Positions 27,487 through 37,353 are shown, counted from the stretch's first letter. The stretch: 64,000 bases of DNA from JAHKLT01 sp046197865 (GCF_046197865.1 NZ_CP166990.1:1612001-1676000), one strand, 5' to 3'. Notes: generated from the sequence alone by a model not told the origin. Made by a program: numbers and translations.

Positions 27487-29209
27487 TAAATTTGCATTAA
27501 GTGAAGATGGTAGTAAAAACTTAATCAAAGGAATCATATATACAACACTTTTAAATATTAGTTTAATGTTTCCTGTAGGGCTTTTTATAATATTTTTAAG
27601 TCAATATATACCAGATCCTGAAATTATTTCATTTAAATTAGACTTTTGGGTATTCATAGTTTTAATTATAATTGTATTAGCTATAATTTACATATTAAAA
27701 TCAAAACAATATCATTTTATTTATAATACAACTTATGAAGAAAGTGAGGTTAGACGTGTAAATTTAGCAGAAAAACTAAGAAAATTACCAATGTCATTTT
27801 TTGAAAATAAAGATTTATCTGATTTAACAACAACCATAATGGGAGATTGTACTGATTTAGAACATGCATTCTCACATGCAGTTCCTGAACTTGCAGGATC
27901 ATTAATTTGTATTGTTGTAGTAGGGCTTGGAATGTTATTTTTTAATCTTCCACTAGCTATTGCATTATTATGGGTTATTCCAGTTTCACTTATATTAGTT
28001 ATAATATCTCGAAAATTTCAAAAAAGAGGTAGTGTTAAAATTGTTAAAAATCGTAGAATTAGTACAGATGGAATTCAAGAATGTTTAGAAACAATTAAAG
28101 AAATTAAAGCTTATAATTATGAAGATGATTATTTAAATGGTTTGAATCTTAAAATAAATCGTGTTGAAAGATCAGCTATTGAAGGAGAATTAGTTACAGG
28201 CACTAGTGTAATCATTAGTCAAATGGTTTTAAAACTTGGAATTCCAACAGTAATGATAATAGGAGCTAGCTATCTTGTTAGTGGTGAAATTAGTTTATTA
28301 ATGTTTTTAATATTTTTAATTTCAGCTGCATTTATTTATATTCCAATTCAAGGTTCTTTAGAATTTTTAGCAGAAATTTTTGCAATAAGTGTTAAAATTG
28401 ACAGAATGAAAGATATTGAAAATCAAAAAATTCAAAGTGGAAATGAAAATTATTCCACCAATGGATATGATATTGAATTTAAAAATGTTAACTTCAGCTA
28501 TAAAAAAGATAAAGATGTTTTAAGTGGTATTGATTTTACAGCAAAACAGGGTGAAGTAACAGCTTTAATTGGTCCATCAGGTGGAGGTAAAAGTACAATT
28601 TCTAAATTAGCTGCAAGATTTTGGGATGCAAACAGTGGCAAGATAACTTTAGGTGGGTGTGATTTAAATACAATAGATCCTGAATCACTTTTAAAAAATT
28701 ATTCTATAGTCTTTCAAGATGTTGTTTTATTTAATGATACTGTAATGGAAAATATTCGAATAGGTAGACATGGTGCAAGTGATGAAGATGTTAGAAAAGT
28801 AGCTAAATTAGCTCGTTGTGAAGAATTTATAAATGACCTATCAGATGGATATGATACGTTAATTGGAGAAAATGGTTCACTTTTATCAGGAGGAGAACGT
28901 CAAAGAATTTCTATTGCAAGAGCTCTTTTAAAAGATGCTCCAATAATTCTTTTAGATGAGGCAACTGCATCTTTAGATGTTGAAAATGAATCAGAAATAC
29001 AAAAAGCATTATCTGTACTTATTAAAAATAAAACTGTTCTTGTAATCGCTCATAGAATGCGTACAATAGCTAATGCTGATAAGATTGTAGTTTTAAAAGA
29101 AGGTAAAATTGTTGAACAAGGTATCCCTCATGAATTAATTAAAAATGAAAATGGATTATATAAGAAGATGGTTGAAATTCAAAATAAAGCTGGAAAATGG
29201 AAATTATAA
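27464..29209 (+). CDS. ABC exporter half-transporter, YbtQ/IrtB-like
   Basis: A 581-residue partner of the preceding exporter, with a membrane domain and an ATPase (Walker A GPSGGGKST near 370, signature LSGGERQR near 473, Walker B IILLDEATASLD, H-loop IAHRM). I start it at the ATG at 27464, inside the 3' end of the upstream gene, because GAGGTGA lies seven bases before it; an in-frame start at 27446 is less likely. The 23-base overlap implies coupled synthesis of the two halves. Confidence 0.88.
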   Translation: MISEYLSNKFALSEDGSKNLIKGIIYTTLLNISLMFPVGLFIIFLSQYIPDPEIISFKLDFWVFIVLIIIVLAIIYILKSKQYHFIYNTTYEESEVRRVNLAEKLRKLPMSFFENKDLSDLTTTIMGDCTDLEHAFSHAVPELAGSLICIVVVGLGMLFFNLPLAIALLWVIPVSLILVIISRKFQKRGSVKIVKNRRISTDGIQECLETIKEIKAYNYEDDYLNGLNLKINRVERSAIEGELVTGTSVIISQMVLKLGIPTVMIIGASYLVSGEISLLMFLIFLISAAFIYIPIQGSLEFLAEIFAISVKIDRMKDIENQKIQSGNENYSTNGYDIEFKNVNFSYKKDKDVLSGIDFTAKQGEVTALIGPSGGGKSTISKLAARFWDANSGKITLGGCDLNTIDPESLLKNYSIVFQDVVLFNDTVMENIRIGRHGASDEDVRKVAKLARCEEFINDLSDGYDTLIGENGSLLSGGERQRISIARALLKDAPIILLDEATASLDVENESEIQKALSVLIKNKTVLVIAHRMRTIANADKIVVLKEGKIVEQGIPHELIKNENGLYKKMVEIQNKAGKWKL

Positions 29210-29219
29210 ATTTTCATTT

Positions 29220-30005
29220 CTATTTCTTTTTTTTATCTTTAAACATATCATTTGATACAAATTCAATGTCTTCTGCTGGTGCATTGATTTGTGTTTTCTT
29301 TTTAGGAGAATTCATTTTTTGATAATCATCATTTATTTTATCTACATCACGAGTAATTTTTTTTGGATTATTTTTTAATTTTAAATCTTCTAAATCCTCT
29401 TTAGAAATTTTTTTATTTGAATAATATGCATTATAACTTAATTTTATAATTAAATAAGCTAAAATTAAAAAAGCTATAATAGCTAAATAAAAATCAATTT
29501 GTAAGTATGCATCTCTATACAAGCCTACAATAGGAGTTTTTAAATCAATAAATCCTTTAAGTAAAAATATAATACCTGCACCTGCTAAAGCTATACTGTC
29601 ATAAATATTAAGTTTTTTTGTTTTTAAAAATATAGGATAAACACTAATAAATAAAGTAGAAAATCCTAAAATCCTATATAAATTATTACTAACTAAATCT
29701 TGAAGATATAGGTATGCATGTAAGAAATTACTTCCAACATATCCTCCTTCAGCTAGGAAGGCTAAAATTAAGATTAATTGAATAAGAGCAATAACTATTA
29801 ATGGTAGAAGATAGATTAACTCACTTTCAAATTTGCTAATATCTGCATTATCAATTCGTTTTTCAAGAGATTCTGATAAAAAGTTATAAATTACTGATGC
29901 AATAACAGATCCAATAACTGTACCTGTAACACCTAAGAAACCAGTAGTAATTGCAACAATACCAGAAATAATCCCTGCTAATAATACTTTTGAATGAGCT
30001 ACCAT
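29220..30005 (-). CDS. Membrane protein, unknown function
   Basis: A 261-residue protein with an N-terminal glycine-rich hydrophobic pair of helices (GIISGIVAITTGFLGVTGTVIG), then four further membrane helices to about residue 190, and a highly charged lysine-rich cytoplasmic tail ending in KKKK. I recognise no family. The start at 30005 is chosen over 30026 because TGGTGAT precedes it at the right distance. It converges with the ABC exporter genes and lies 84 bases after the tRNA-Thr gene on the same strand. Confidence 0.7.
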   Translation of the reverse strand: MVAHSKVLLAGIISGIVAITTGFLGVTGTVIGSVIASVIYNFLSESLEKRIDNADISKFESELIYLLPLIVIALIQLILILAFLAEGGYVGSNFLHAYLYLQDLVSNNLYRILGFSTLFISVYPIFLKTKKLNIYDSIALAGAGIIFLLKGFIDLKTPIVGLYRDAYLQIDFYLAIIAFLILAYLIIKLSYNAYYSNKKISKEDLEDLKLKNNPKKITRDVDKINDDYQKMNSPKKKTQINAPAEDIEFVSNDMFKDKKKK

Positions 30006-30089
30006 ATTATCACCAATATAAAACAATATGTTTTTTAAATAATTTATATTTTATGATGAGTTTTTTTAAAAAAAAATTGTTATAAAAGA

Positions 30090-30161
30090 GCCTTAGGGGG
30101 GATTCGAACCCCCGACTTCCACCTTACCAAGGTGGCGCTCTACCGGCTGAGCCACTAAGGC
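30090..30161 (-). tRNA. tRNA-Thr(GGT)
   Basis: A 72-base cloverleaf on the minus strand. Acceptor GCCTTAG pairs with CTAAGGC; the D loop has AGCCGGTAGAGC; the anticodon stem CCACC/GGTGG frames loop TTGGTAA with anticodon GGT; the T arm is GGGGGTTCGAATCCCCC. No CCA is encoded, as in many archaea. Confidence 0.97.
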
Positions 30162-30193
30162 GAATCGAGTTATAAATAAATTTAAAAAGAATT

Positions 30194-31004
<811 letters not shown>

Positions 31005-31169
31005 ATGAAAATAAATTCCAAAGATTGTGCTTTATGTGATATATGCATTAAAATGTGTCCTGAAAAGGCAATAAAAAAAATAGCTTTCAAAGTCATCATC
31101 ACTGATAAATGTACAAATTGCGACGAATGTTTAGATGTTTGTCCTGTTGGCGCTATTTTAAAAGATTAA
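31005..31169 (+). CDS. Small 2[4Fe-4S] ferredoxin
   Basis: A 54-residue protein with two complete cluster motifs: C8-C11-C14-C18 (CALCDICIKMC then P) and C36-C39-C42-C46 (CTNCDECLDVC then P). This is the compact bacterial-type ferredoxin layout. AAAGGCG precedes the ATG. It is followed 12 bases later by an anchored protein gene and probably shares its transcript. It is short enough to be missed by automatic gene finding. The electron partner is unknown. Confidence 0.88.
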   Translation: MKINSKDCALCDICIKMCPEKAIKKIAFKVIITDKCTNCDECLDVCPVGAILKD

Positions 31170-31181
31170 GGAAATGAAAAT

Positions 31182-31943
31182 ATGAAAAAACCAAAATTTA
31201 CAATTGTGGATTATCTTATAATAATTGCAGTAATAGCTGCAGTAGTTTTTGCATTTATACATATTTCTACAGATAATCCTAATGAATCTACTTCATTTGA
31301 TGCCTCAACAATGAATAAAATTGGAGAAAAATACTTATCTCATTATAGAGAAGGTAAAATAGTTGAAGCGACTATTGTAGGTTATAATGCTACAAATGGA
31401 GAAAAACAAGAAATTCATGGTGAAGTTATCTGGTTAGATGAGACTCCATCAAATACTAAGATATTAGTTAATGTTAATGGAACTAATGTTTTAGCTGCTT
31501 TTTATAGTGATGTTCCTCAAGCTAGTTTTTATATAGAAACAATTTCTTTAGAAAGCTCAGATAAAAAACATCAAAATCTTACAGAAATTACTGTAGAACC
31601 CAAAAATATTACAACTTTAAATGATCTAACAGAAAATCTAAATAATACTGATTATGAAATAACAACTTTTGTAAGTATTAATGATTTAGATAATATGAAA
31701 ATTCAGGAAGTTATTAATAGCTTATATAAAAATAATTTAAGAATTTCCATAAAATCTGAAAGAGAAGGAGCTCAAAATCAGATTGAAATTCAAAGAGCTA
31801 CATCTGATGAGATATCTATAGCTAATGATATTTTAGGTGAATCAAGTGGCCTTACAGATAAAATAACTATAAGGCTTTATAATGCATCAGAAAGTGATAT
31901 TGATAGTATTCCAAATAAAATAAATGTTAGGAAGATAAGCTAG
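31182..31943 (+). CDS. Membrane-anchored extracytoplasmic protein, unknown (possibly DUF4330-like)
   Basis: A 253-residue protein with one N-terminal membrane helix (about 9-27, DYLIIIAVIAAVVFAFI) and an outside domain. The first part (VEATIVGYNATNGEKQEIHGEV) vaguely resembles DUF4330, but I am not sure. RBS AAGGAAATG-like sequence lies before the start. The following polymerase-like gene begins one base after its stop, so a shared role in surface polysaccharide assembly is possible. Confidence 0.65.
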   Translation: MKKPKFTIVDYLIIIAVIAAVVFAFIHISTDNPNESTSFDASTMNKIGEKYLSHYREGKIVEATIVGYNATNGEKQEIHGEVIWLDETPSNTKILVNVNGTNVLAAFYSDVPQASFYIETISLESSDKKHQNLTEITVEPKNITTLNDLTENLNNTDYEITTFVSINDLDNMKIQEVINSLYKNNLRISIKSEREGAQNQIEIQRATSDEISIANDILGESSGLTDKITIRLYNASESDIDSIPNKINVRKIS

Positions 31944-31944
31944 T

Positions 31945-33219
31945 ATGAGCTATTTATATTTAAAAATAAGTTCTATTTTAAATTGTACAATAAAAAAAGT
32001 TAAAAATTCCTTTTTATTTACTTTAATTTTTAATATTTTACATTTTATAGAAGATCAATTTGTTAATAGCTATTTTAAAAGGCTTTATCCTAGTGAAAAC
32101 TTTCTATCATTTTTAAAAAAAAGTAAAATCTTAAATAATTATATTTTTAGCCCTTTAATTGTATTAGTTGTTTTTGCATTTTTTTTGATCTTGTCTATTA
32201 ATCCAATATCAAAGTCTTTAACAATTAATTTATTTTTAGCTTTTATATCATTTTTTATTGGAGCTATAATACTGCCTAAATTATTTTTAAATAAAGATAT
32301 AAAATTGCCAAGTTTTAAACTAGATGATATTTATTCAATTGGTTTTTGTCTAATATTAATAGGAATTATCTTTTTTATTATAAGTATTGCATCTGTTGGA
32401 GGTTTACCTATTTTAAAACCTTCACTTAGATACTTATTAAGGCCTATTTTAACAATGCCAGTATTTTTAATGATTCCTGGAATTTGTCTTATTGGAGCTG
32501 TTTATTTAGAAAAATATAAAAATAATTTAATAACTAGATCTCAAGTTAGATTCAGATTTCTAATTTTACTTATTTTAAGTAGTGTTATATTATTAACTTT
32601 AGGTTACAGAACACCACTAATTGCAGTAATACTTATTATAATAATTATGGGTTATTATGGTAAAATACTAGCAGTATGGGAAGTTATAATAGGTGCATTA
32701 ATTAGTGTAGGACTTATCATAGGAATTGGTTATTTTAGATCACTTGGTGAATATACAATAGGTTCAGCTACTGATCCATTTTATAGTTTAAAAAGTAGAG
32801 CTGATTTTACATTACATGTATTAGATTTACTTAATGCAATAAGTGGGGATTTTGGTCTAACTCATGGTAAATTACTTGCAAGTTCAATACCAGGAAGTGA
32901 ATTAGGTCCAAGAATGATTGTAGGTAAATTAATTGCATGGAGAACTGAGGTTACTGTAACACCAACATTAATAGGTCAAATGTTAGTTGATTTTGGAAGA
33001 ATTGGTGTAATAGCTGGAATGAGTTTACTTGGATTTATATTAGGAATTGGTTTTAAAATAATCAGAAAAACTAAAAACTACTTTTTTATTGGATTATATA
33101 GTTTAATTATATCATATGCTATTGTAGGTGTTGAAACGGGCATATTAGATATTCAAGTTATTTTTTATTATATAATAGCTATTTTAATTTATTTAATTGT
33201 AATAATTAAAAACAAATAA
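31945..33219 (+). CDS. Oligosaccharide repeat-unit polymerase-like membrane protein
   Basis: A 424-residue protein with about ten membrane helices and a larger outside loop near residues 270-340 (SGDFGLTHGKLLASSIPG ... RTEVTVTPTLIGQ). The layout and a GYRTPLIAV segment match archaeal proteins annotated as Wzy-like oligosaccharide repeat-unit polymerases, which link lipid-bound sugar units outside the membrane. No glycosyltransferases are beside it, so the assignment rests on the protein itself. Confidence 0.75.
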   Translation: MSYLYLKISSILNCTIKKVKNSFLFTLIFNILHFIEDQFVNSYFKRLYPSENFLSFLKKSKILNNYIFSPLIVLVVFAFFLILSINPISKSLTINLFLAFISFFIGAIILPKLFLNKDIKLPSFKLDDIYSIGFCLILIGIIFFIISIASVGGLPILKPSLRYLLRPILTMPVFLMIPGICLIGAVYLEKYKNNLITRSQVRFRFLILLILSSVILLTLGYRTPLIAVILIIIIMGYYGKILAVWEVIIGALISVGLIIGIGYFRSLGEYTIGSATDPFYSLKSRADFTLHVLDLLNAISGDFGLTHGKLLASSIPGSELGPRMIVGKLIAWRTEVTVTPTLIGQMLVDFGRIGVIAGMSLLGFILGIGFKIIRKTKNYFFIGLYSLIISYAIVGVETGILDIQVIFYYIIAILIYLIVIIKNK

Positions 33220-33238
33220 TCACATAAATATTTATACT

Positions 33239-33277
33239 TAACCTTATAAATTATCAAGCATAATTAAGTTAAGGTTA
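33239..33277. repeat. Inverted repeat at the promoter of the iron-sulfur protein gene
   Basis: TAACCTTA near 33239-33246 is matched by TAAGGTTA near 33270-33277, immediately before the ATG at 33282. It could be an operator covering the promoter region. Weak evidence: short arms in AT-rich DNA. Confidence 0.3.
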
Positions 33278-33281
33278 TACA

Positions 33282-34100
33282 ATGAAAAATTATTTAATTC
33301 AAGAAATTAATGACTTTGTTTTAAAAAATAACAATAGCTATTTTGATTTTATCTCATCAAATCCATTTGAAGAACCATTAATAAGATTCGCACCTATTAA
33401 TGATCCTTTATTTGAAGAGTACAAAACTATTATTGGAGATTTTCATCTAAGTCCAACTGAAGCATTTGAATTTATTTATGGTGAAAATAGTATTAAAGAT
33501 GGTAGTGTAATCTCTATTGCTTTACCATTAAGTAAACAAATGAAAGAACTTAATAAAAATGATGACATTCCTTCAGAAGAATGGATACTTCTTTTAAAAT
33601 CATTGAAACCTTTTTTTGCTGATTTTACAGAACATGTTTCTAATACTTTGAAAAAAGAAGGTTATGGTTGTGTAAATCCTAATAGTGAAGAATTCTTTAA
33701 AATAACAAAAAATCATGGCCTATCTTCAAATTGGTCTCAAAAACATATTGCATATGCTTGCGGACTTGGAACATTTGGTTTAAATAGTACTTTTATAACT
33801 GAAAAAGGTCGTTCTGCATTATTTATATCATTTGTTACAGATTTACTTATTAAAGCTGATATAAGGCCTTATGATAATTTTACAGCTAATTGTTTATTTT
33901 TTCATGAAGATGGCTGTGAAGAATGTATAAAAAGATGTCCAGTAGATGCCATATCAGAAGATGGTATTGATAAAGTAAAATGTTATGAATTTACAATTTT
34001 ACAAAAAAATAAAACTGAAGGTTATGGATGCGGACTTTGTTTAGTAGACGTTCCATGTGAAAATGAAAATCCAATAAAATCAATAAAAAATAAGGCATAA
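33282..34100 (+). CDS. Epoxyqueuosine reductase-like iron-sulfur protein
   Basis: A 272-residue protein related to the C-terminal part of QueG/COG1600. KHIAYACGLGTFGLNSTFITEKGRSALF (about 157-184) is the family core, followed by a ferredoxin-like stretch CEECIKRCPVDAIS and additional cysteines (GYGCGLCLVDVPC) near the end. The N-terminal cobalamin-binding domain of true QueG is replaced by a different sequence, so queuosine reduction is unlikely to be its job. It may be an electron-transfer or radical-type reductase of unknown substrate. Confidence 0.7.
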   Translation: MKNYLIQEINDFVLKNNNSYFDFISSNPFEEPLIRFAPINDPLFEEYKTIIGDFHLSPTEAFEFIYGENSIKDGSVISIALPLSKQMKELNKNDDIPSEEWILLLKSLKPFFADFTEHVSNTLKKEGYGCVNPNSEEFFKITKNHGLSSNWSQKHIAYACGLGTFGLNSTFITEKGRSALFISFVTDLLIKADIRPYDNFTANCLFFHEDGCEECIKRCPVDAISEDGIDKVKCYEFTILQKNKTEGYGCGLCLVDVPCENENPIKSIKNKA

Positions 34101-34479
34101 TTATATAAAAAAGGTAATTAGCTATAATCAAAAAATTAGTTCCTATTTTCATGATTCATATGAGTTTTTATAAACACTTAATAATATCGTCTATATAAAT
34201 TAAAAATGTATTATAATTACTTCAAATTTTTTAATTATATAAAAAATAAGTTAAAATCAGTTTATATTAGAAAAAATAACTATAATTAAAGAAGAACTAA
34301 AACTAAGAAATCGGTTAATTAAATAACAACATCTCAAAGAATTAGTTCTATATCGAGTTGATTATATGTTTAAGCATATAACCACTAATCATTATGAGTT
34401 TAATATAATATAAACTAACTTGTAATTTCTATAAAAACAAGTAATGTATAAGTAAAATAAAAATAGCTAAAATAAGTAT
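34101..34479. other. 379-base intergenic region with TATA box and nested inverted repeats
   Basis: No gene seen. A plus-strand TATA-like CTATATAAAT stands at 34191-34200. Downstream are AGAACTAA (34293-34300) paired with TTAGTTCT (34342-34349) and TTATATG (34362-34368) paired with CATATAA (34375-34381). Together they could be a small RNA, but arms are short. Confidence 0.4.
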
Positions 34480-34680
34480 TTAATCTTTAGAAGAAAATTT
34501 CTTATTAATTTTCTTTTTAATATCTTTTATAAATTGAAATTCTTCATCAAGAACTGGATCATTTCCAAATCCACAATTAGGGCAATGCACAGTACTACAT
34601 TCTTTTTTTCCGCAACCTGTACAACCTTTACCTTTAATTTCTTCTTCGTTAAAATCAAATCCACATACTCTACATTTCAT
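34480..34680 (-). CDS. Small zinc-ribbon protein associated with feoB
   Basis: A 66-residue protein whose first 37 residues hold four cysteine pairs or near-pairs (C3-C6, C20-C23, C28, C33-C36), a double zinc- or iron-binding ribbon, followed by a helical lysine-rich tail. GTGAG precedes the ATG. It is the last gene of feoA-feoB-micro-ORF-ribbon and is likely cotranscribed. It may assist or sense iron uptake, as FeoC does in bacteria, but it is not homologous to FeoC (inference). Confidence 0.75.
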   Translation of the reverse strand: MKCRVCGFDFNEEEIKGKGCTGCGKKECSTVHCPNCGFGNDPVLDEEFQFIKDIKKKINKKFSSKD

Positions 34681-34700
34681 TTTCTCACAAAAAAATAAAA

Positions 34701-34787
34701 TTATTTAGAAGATTTTTTATCTTCTAAATTTTTCTTTTCCATAAGTTCTTTTAAACTTATTCCTTTAATACCACTTTTACTTCTCAT
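34701..34787 (-). CDS. 28-residue peptide between feoB and the zinc-ribbon gene
   Basis: A short open frame that begins one base after the feoB stop and ends 20 bases before the ribbon gene. The peptide is basic and helical (MRSKSGIKG, LKELMEKK, EDKKSSK). A GGAT sequence inside the feoB end may act as RBS. Its tight packing in the operon supports a real gene; no homologue is recognised. Confidence 0.5.
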   Translation of the reverse strand: MRSKSGIKGISLKELMEKKNLEDKKSSK

Positions 34788-34788
34788 A

Positions 34789-36804
34789 TTATCCAAATCC
34801 TAATAACATTCCACCTTGATAAACAATAAAAGATACTACATAGGCTGTAACTGTAGTAATAACCACCATTGTTAAAGGCCATTTCCATGAATTAGTTTCT
34901 TGTTTAATTGTACCGATAGCTGCAAAACATGGAACATATAACAATACAAATACCATAAATGAATATGCAGTTAGTGGAGTAAATAGCTGCTGAACAGCAG
35001 AATCAAATCCGGGTCCTTCTTCTTCAACTCCGAATAACGAGCTGAAAGTACTTACAACAACCTCCTTAGCAACAACACCAAATATTAATGCTACTGCAGG
35101 TTGCCATTCTCCAAAACCAAGAGGTGCAAAAATTGGTGAGATAAGTGTTCCTATTTGACCTGTTACACTTTCTTGAGCCCCATATTCTACGCCCATAGGT
35201 AAACTACTTAAAACCCATATAACAATTGATGCTACAAGAATTATTGTACCTGCTTTTTTAAGGAACCCATATGCTTTCTCCCAAGTGTGTAATAAAACTC
35301 CTTTAAGTGAAGGAACTTTATAAGATGGAAGTTCCATAACAAATGGAGCACTGATTCCTTTAAATGTTGTTCTTTTTAAGATTGCAGCAATTATAATGGC
35401 TACAATAACACCTAATACATATAATGAAAATATAATTAATCCTTGATAAGCTGTGAAAAATGCACCAACAAGTAAAATATATACTGGTAATCTTGCATTA
35501 CAAGAAATAAATGGCACAATCATCATTGTAAGTAATCTATCTTTTTCATTTTCCATTGTTCTAGTAGCCATTATAGCAGGAACTCCACAACCAATTCCTA
35601 ATACTAAAGGAATAAATGCTTTACCATGAAGACCTACTACTTTATGCATAATTTTATCTAAAACAAAAGCAGCTCTAGCTAAATATCCACTGTCTTCTAA
35701 AATTGTTATCATTAAAAACAACAGAACAATAATTGGCAGAAATACTAAAACTCCACCTACACCTCCGATGATCCCATCAACAATAAGTGATGAAAACCAG
35801 CTGTCTCCAAGAGCTCCAGCAACGGCTTCTCCTAACATACCAAAGCCTTCATCTAATGCATCTTGTAATGGTGCTCCTAGAGTAAATGTTATATGAAATA
35901 CTAAAAACATGATAATAGCAAAAATAGGCAATCCTAAAATCCTATTAGTTACTACACGATCAATCTTCTCTGAAAAAGTTTCTTTTGCAACTTCAGGTTG
36001 TTTTACACATTCATTTATTAATCCATCAATAAATGCATATCTAGCATTAGCTATTACTTCTTCAGAACTTTCATTAAAAATATCAGATAAATGTTTTTTA
36101 ACTTTATCTGTTTCATTTATAATTTGATTAACATTACTTGAATTTTGAACTTTTTCAATTACAATTTCATCTTCTTCAAGTAATTTAATAGCTGTCCATT
36201 CAGAAGGGACATCTAATAAGTTATTATCTTTTTCAATTTCTATTTGAAGTTCGCCTATATGTTCTTTTAATTCATCCCCATAAACTAATTTTTTATTACT
36301 TTTAATAGGGTTTTTTGAAGCTTCTTCTACTGCGTTTAAAAGTTCGTCAGTACCAGTTTTATCTGTAGCTTCAATTTCTACAACAGGAACTCCAAGTAAT
36401 TCCGCCATTAATGGAACATCAATATAAATATCTTTTTTTCTTGCAAATTTATTCATATTTAATGCAATTACCATATTTGCTCCAAGTTCCATCATTTGAA
36501 CAGTAAGATATAAGTTACGTTCAAGATTCGCTGCATCAATAACATTTACAATTACATCTGAATCTTCATCAACAATGAAATCTCTTGAAACGACTTCTTC
36601 AATAGAATGTGCGCTTAATGCATAGTTACCTGGAAGATCTATAACATCCATTTCAGTACCATTGTGTTTGAAATGACCTTCGGCCTTTTCAACTGTTTTT
36701 CCTGGCCAGTTACCTACATGTTGGCGTAAACCAGTGAGCTGATTAAACAGCGTCGTTTTACCAACATTAGGATTACCTGCCAATCCTATAAGAATATTTT
36801 CCAT
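34789..36804 (-). CDS. feoB: Ferrous iron transporter FeoB
   Basis: A 671-residue Fe(II) importer. The N-terminal G-domain has GNPNVGKTTLFN (G1, about 10-21), DLPGNYAL (G3), LNMNK in place of the usual NKxD-type G4 region, and a helical GDI-like spacer to about 270. Residues about 285-670 hold two Gate motifs with conserved cysteines (GIGCGVPAIM and YVPCFAAIGT) and around nine membrane helices. It follows feoA by 30 bases and is under the palindromic operators at 37114-37156. Confidence 0.97.
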   Translation of the reverse strand: MENILIGLAGNPNVGKTTLFNQLTGLRQHVGNWPGKTVEKAEGHFKHNGTEMDVIDLPGNYALSAHSIEEVVSRDFIVDEDSDVIVNVIDAANLERNLYLTVQMMELGANMVIALNMNKFARKKDIYIDVPLMAELLGVPVVEIEATDKTGTDELLNAVEEASKNPIKSNKKLVYGDELKEHIGELQIEIEKDNNLLDVPSEWTAIKLLEEDEIVIEKVQNSSNVNQIINETDKVKKHLSDIFNESSEEVIANARYAFIDGLINECVKQPEVAKETFSEKIDRVVTNRILGLPIFAIIMFLVFHITFTLGAPLQDALDEGFGMLGEAVAGALGDSWFSSLIVDGIIGGVGGVLVFLPIIVLLFLMITILEDSGYLARAAFVLDKIMHKVVGLHGKAFIPLVLGIGCGVPAIMATRTMENEKDRLLTMMIVPFISCNARLPVYILLVGAFFTAYQGLIIFSLYVLGVIVAIIIAAILKRTTFKGISAPFVMELPSYKVPSLKGVLLHTWEKAYGFLKKAGTIILVASIVIWVLSSLPMGVEYGAQESVTGQIGTLISPIFAPLGFGEWQPAVALIFGVVAKEVVVSTFSSLFGVEEEGPGFDSAVQQLFTPLTAYSFMVFVLLYVPCFAAIGTIKQETNSWKWPLTMVVITTVTAYVVSFIVYQGGMLLGFG

Positions 36805-36834
36805 AAATTTTCCCCAAAATTAAATTAAAAAATC

Positions 36835-37071
36835 TTAACAATCAACTTCAATATTTTTTGCTTCTTCTTTTCTAAGACATATAGAGTATCCTTTTATTAA
36901 ATATTTGACAGGATCTCCCAAAGGAGCAACTTCATCAACTTTAACAGTAGAACCTTTTACAAAGCCCATACCTAATAAATGTCTTTTTAATTCTGCGTTT
37001 CCTTTATTACCATAAGATAAAATCTTACCTTCATCTCCTGGTTTAAGTTCATTTAACATTTTTACAGCCAT
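36835..37071 (-). CDS. feoA: Ferrous iron transport accessory protein FeoA
   Basis: A 78-residue SH3-like FeoA protein (LNELKPGDEGKI ... RHLLGMGFVKGSTVKV ... CLRKEEAKNIEV), thought to modulate FeoB. I start at ATG 37071, which has GGATGTGA upstream, instead of the GTG at 37080, whose RBS spacing would be too short. Its promoter region contains two metal-box palindromes. Confidence 0.93.
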   Translation of the reverse strand: MAVKMLNELKPGDEGKILSYGNKGNAELKRHLLGMGFVKGSTVKVDEVAPLGDPVKYLIKGYSICLRKEEAKNIEVDC

Positions 37072-37113
37072 ATTATTCACATCCGTTAATTTTAATAAAT
37101 ATATTGAATTGAT

Positions 37114-37131
37114 ATTTAGGTGTTCCTAAAT
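37114..37131. promoter_or_regulatory. Putative iron (DtxR-like) operator 1 before feoA
   Basis: ATTTAGGTGTTCCTAAAT has perfect 7-bp arms (ATTTAGG/CCTAAAT) and differs from the box before the ABC exporters (25610-25627) only in the centre. On the minus strand a TATA-like TTATATTT overlaps it, so binding would block transcription of feoAB. Confidence 0.7.
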
Positions 37132-37138
37132 ATAAGTT

Positions 37139-37156
37139 TATTAGGATAACCTAAAT
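37139..37156. promoter_or_regulatory. Putative iron (DtxR-like) operator 2 before feoA
   Basis: TATTAGGATAACCTAAAT has one perfect half (ACCTAAAT) and one degenerate half, seven bases beyond operator 1. A further lone half-site TTTAGGT lies at 37185-37191. Clustered boxes suggest cooperative binding. Confidence 0.6.
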
Positions 37157-37257
37157 TAAATTATGTTGAAACTATTATATAAAGTTTAGGTTATTAAAAA
37201 TTTTTTTATGGTACATCGAAATCTTTATATACTATCATGAAAATAGTATGTGTGATA

Positions 37258-37353
37258 ATGAATTTAGGTATGACTAAAAATTTTTTAGATGTGAGAAAAT
37301 CTTTAGATAAAAATTACCTACAATATATTATCATAACTTTTATGGTACGATGA
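37258..37353 (+). CDS. Possible 31-residue peptide, divergent from feoA
   Basis: ATG 37258 opens a 31-codon frame ending at TGA 37351-37353 (begins MNLGMTKNFLDV, ends TFMVR). It starts about 27 bases after a TATA-like box, so it could be leaderless. No cysteines and no recognised family. It may simply be chance. Confidence 0.25.
   Translation: MNLGMTKNFLDVRKSLDKNYLQYIIITFMVR
37262..37279. promoter_or_regulatory. Degenerate iron box on the divergent side of feoA
   Basis: ATTTAGGTATGACTAAAA keeps one full half-site and most of the other relative to the consensus box at 25610-25627. It lies close to the predicted start of the plus-strand transcript toward the cysteine-pair peptides, where binding would repress it. 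Confidence 0.4.

Noticed and set aside
33282..34100. True epoxyqueuosine reductase QueG
   Set aside because: The N-terminal cobalamin-binding part of QueG is not recognisable; only the C-terminal family core is present.
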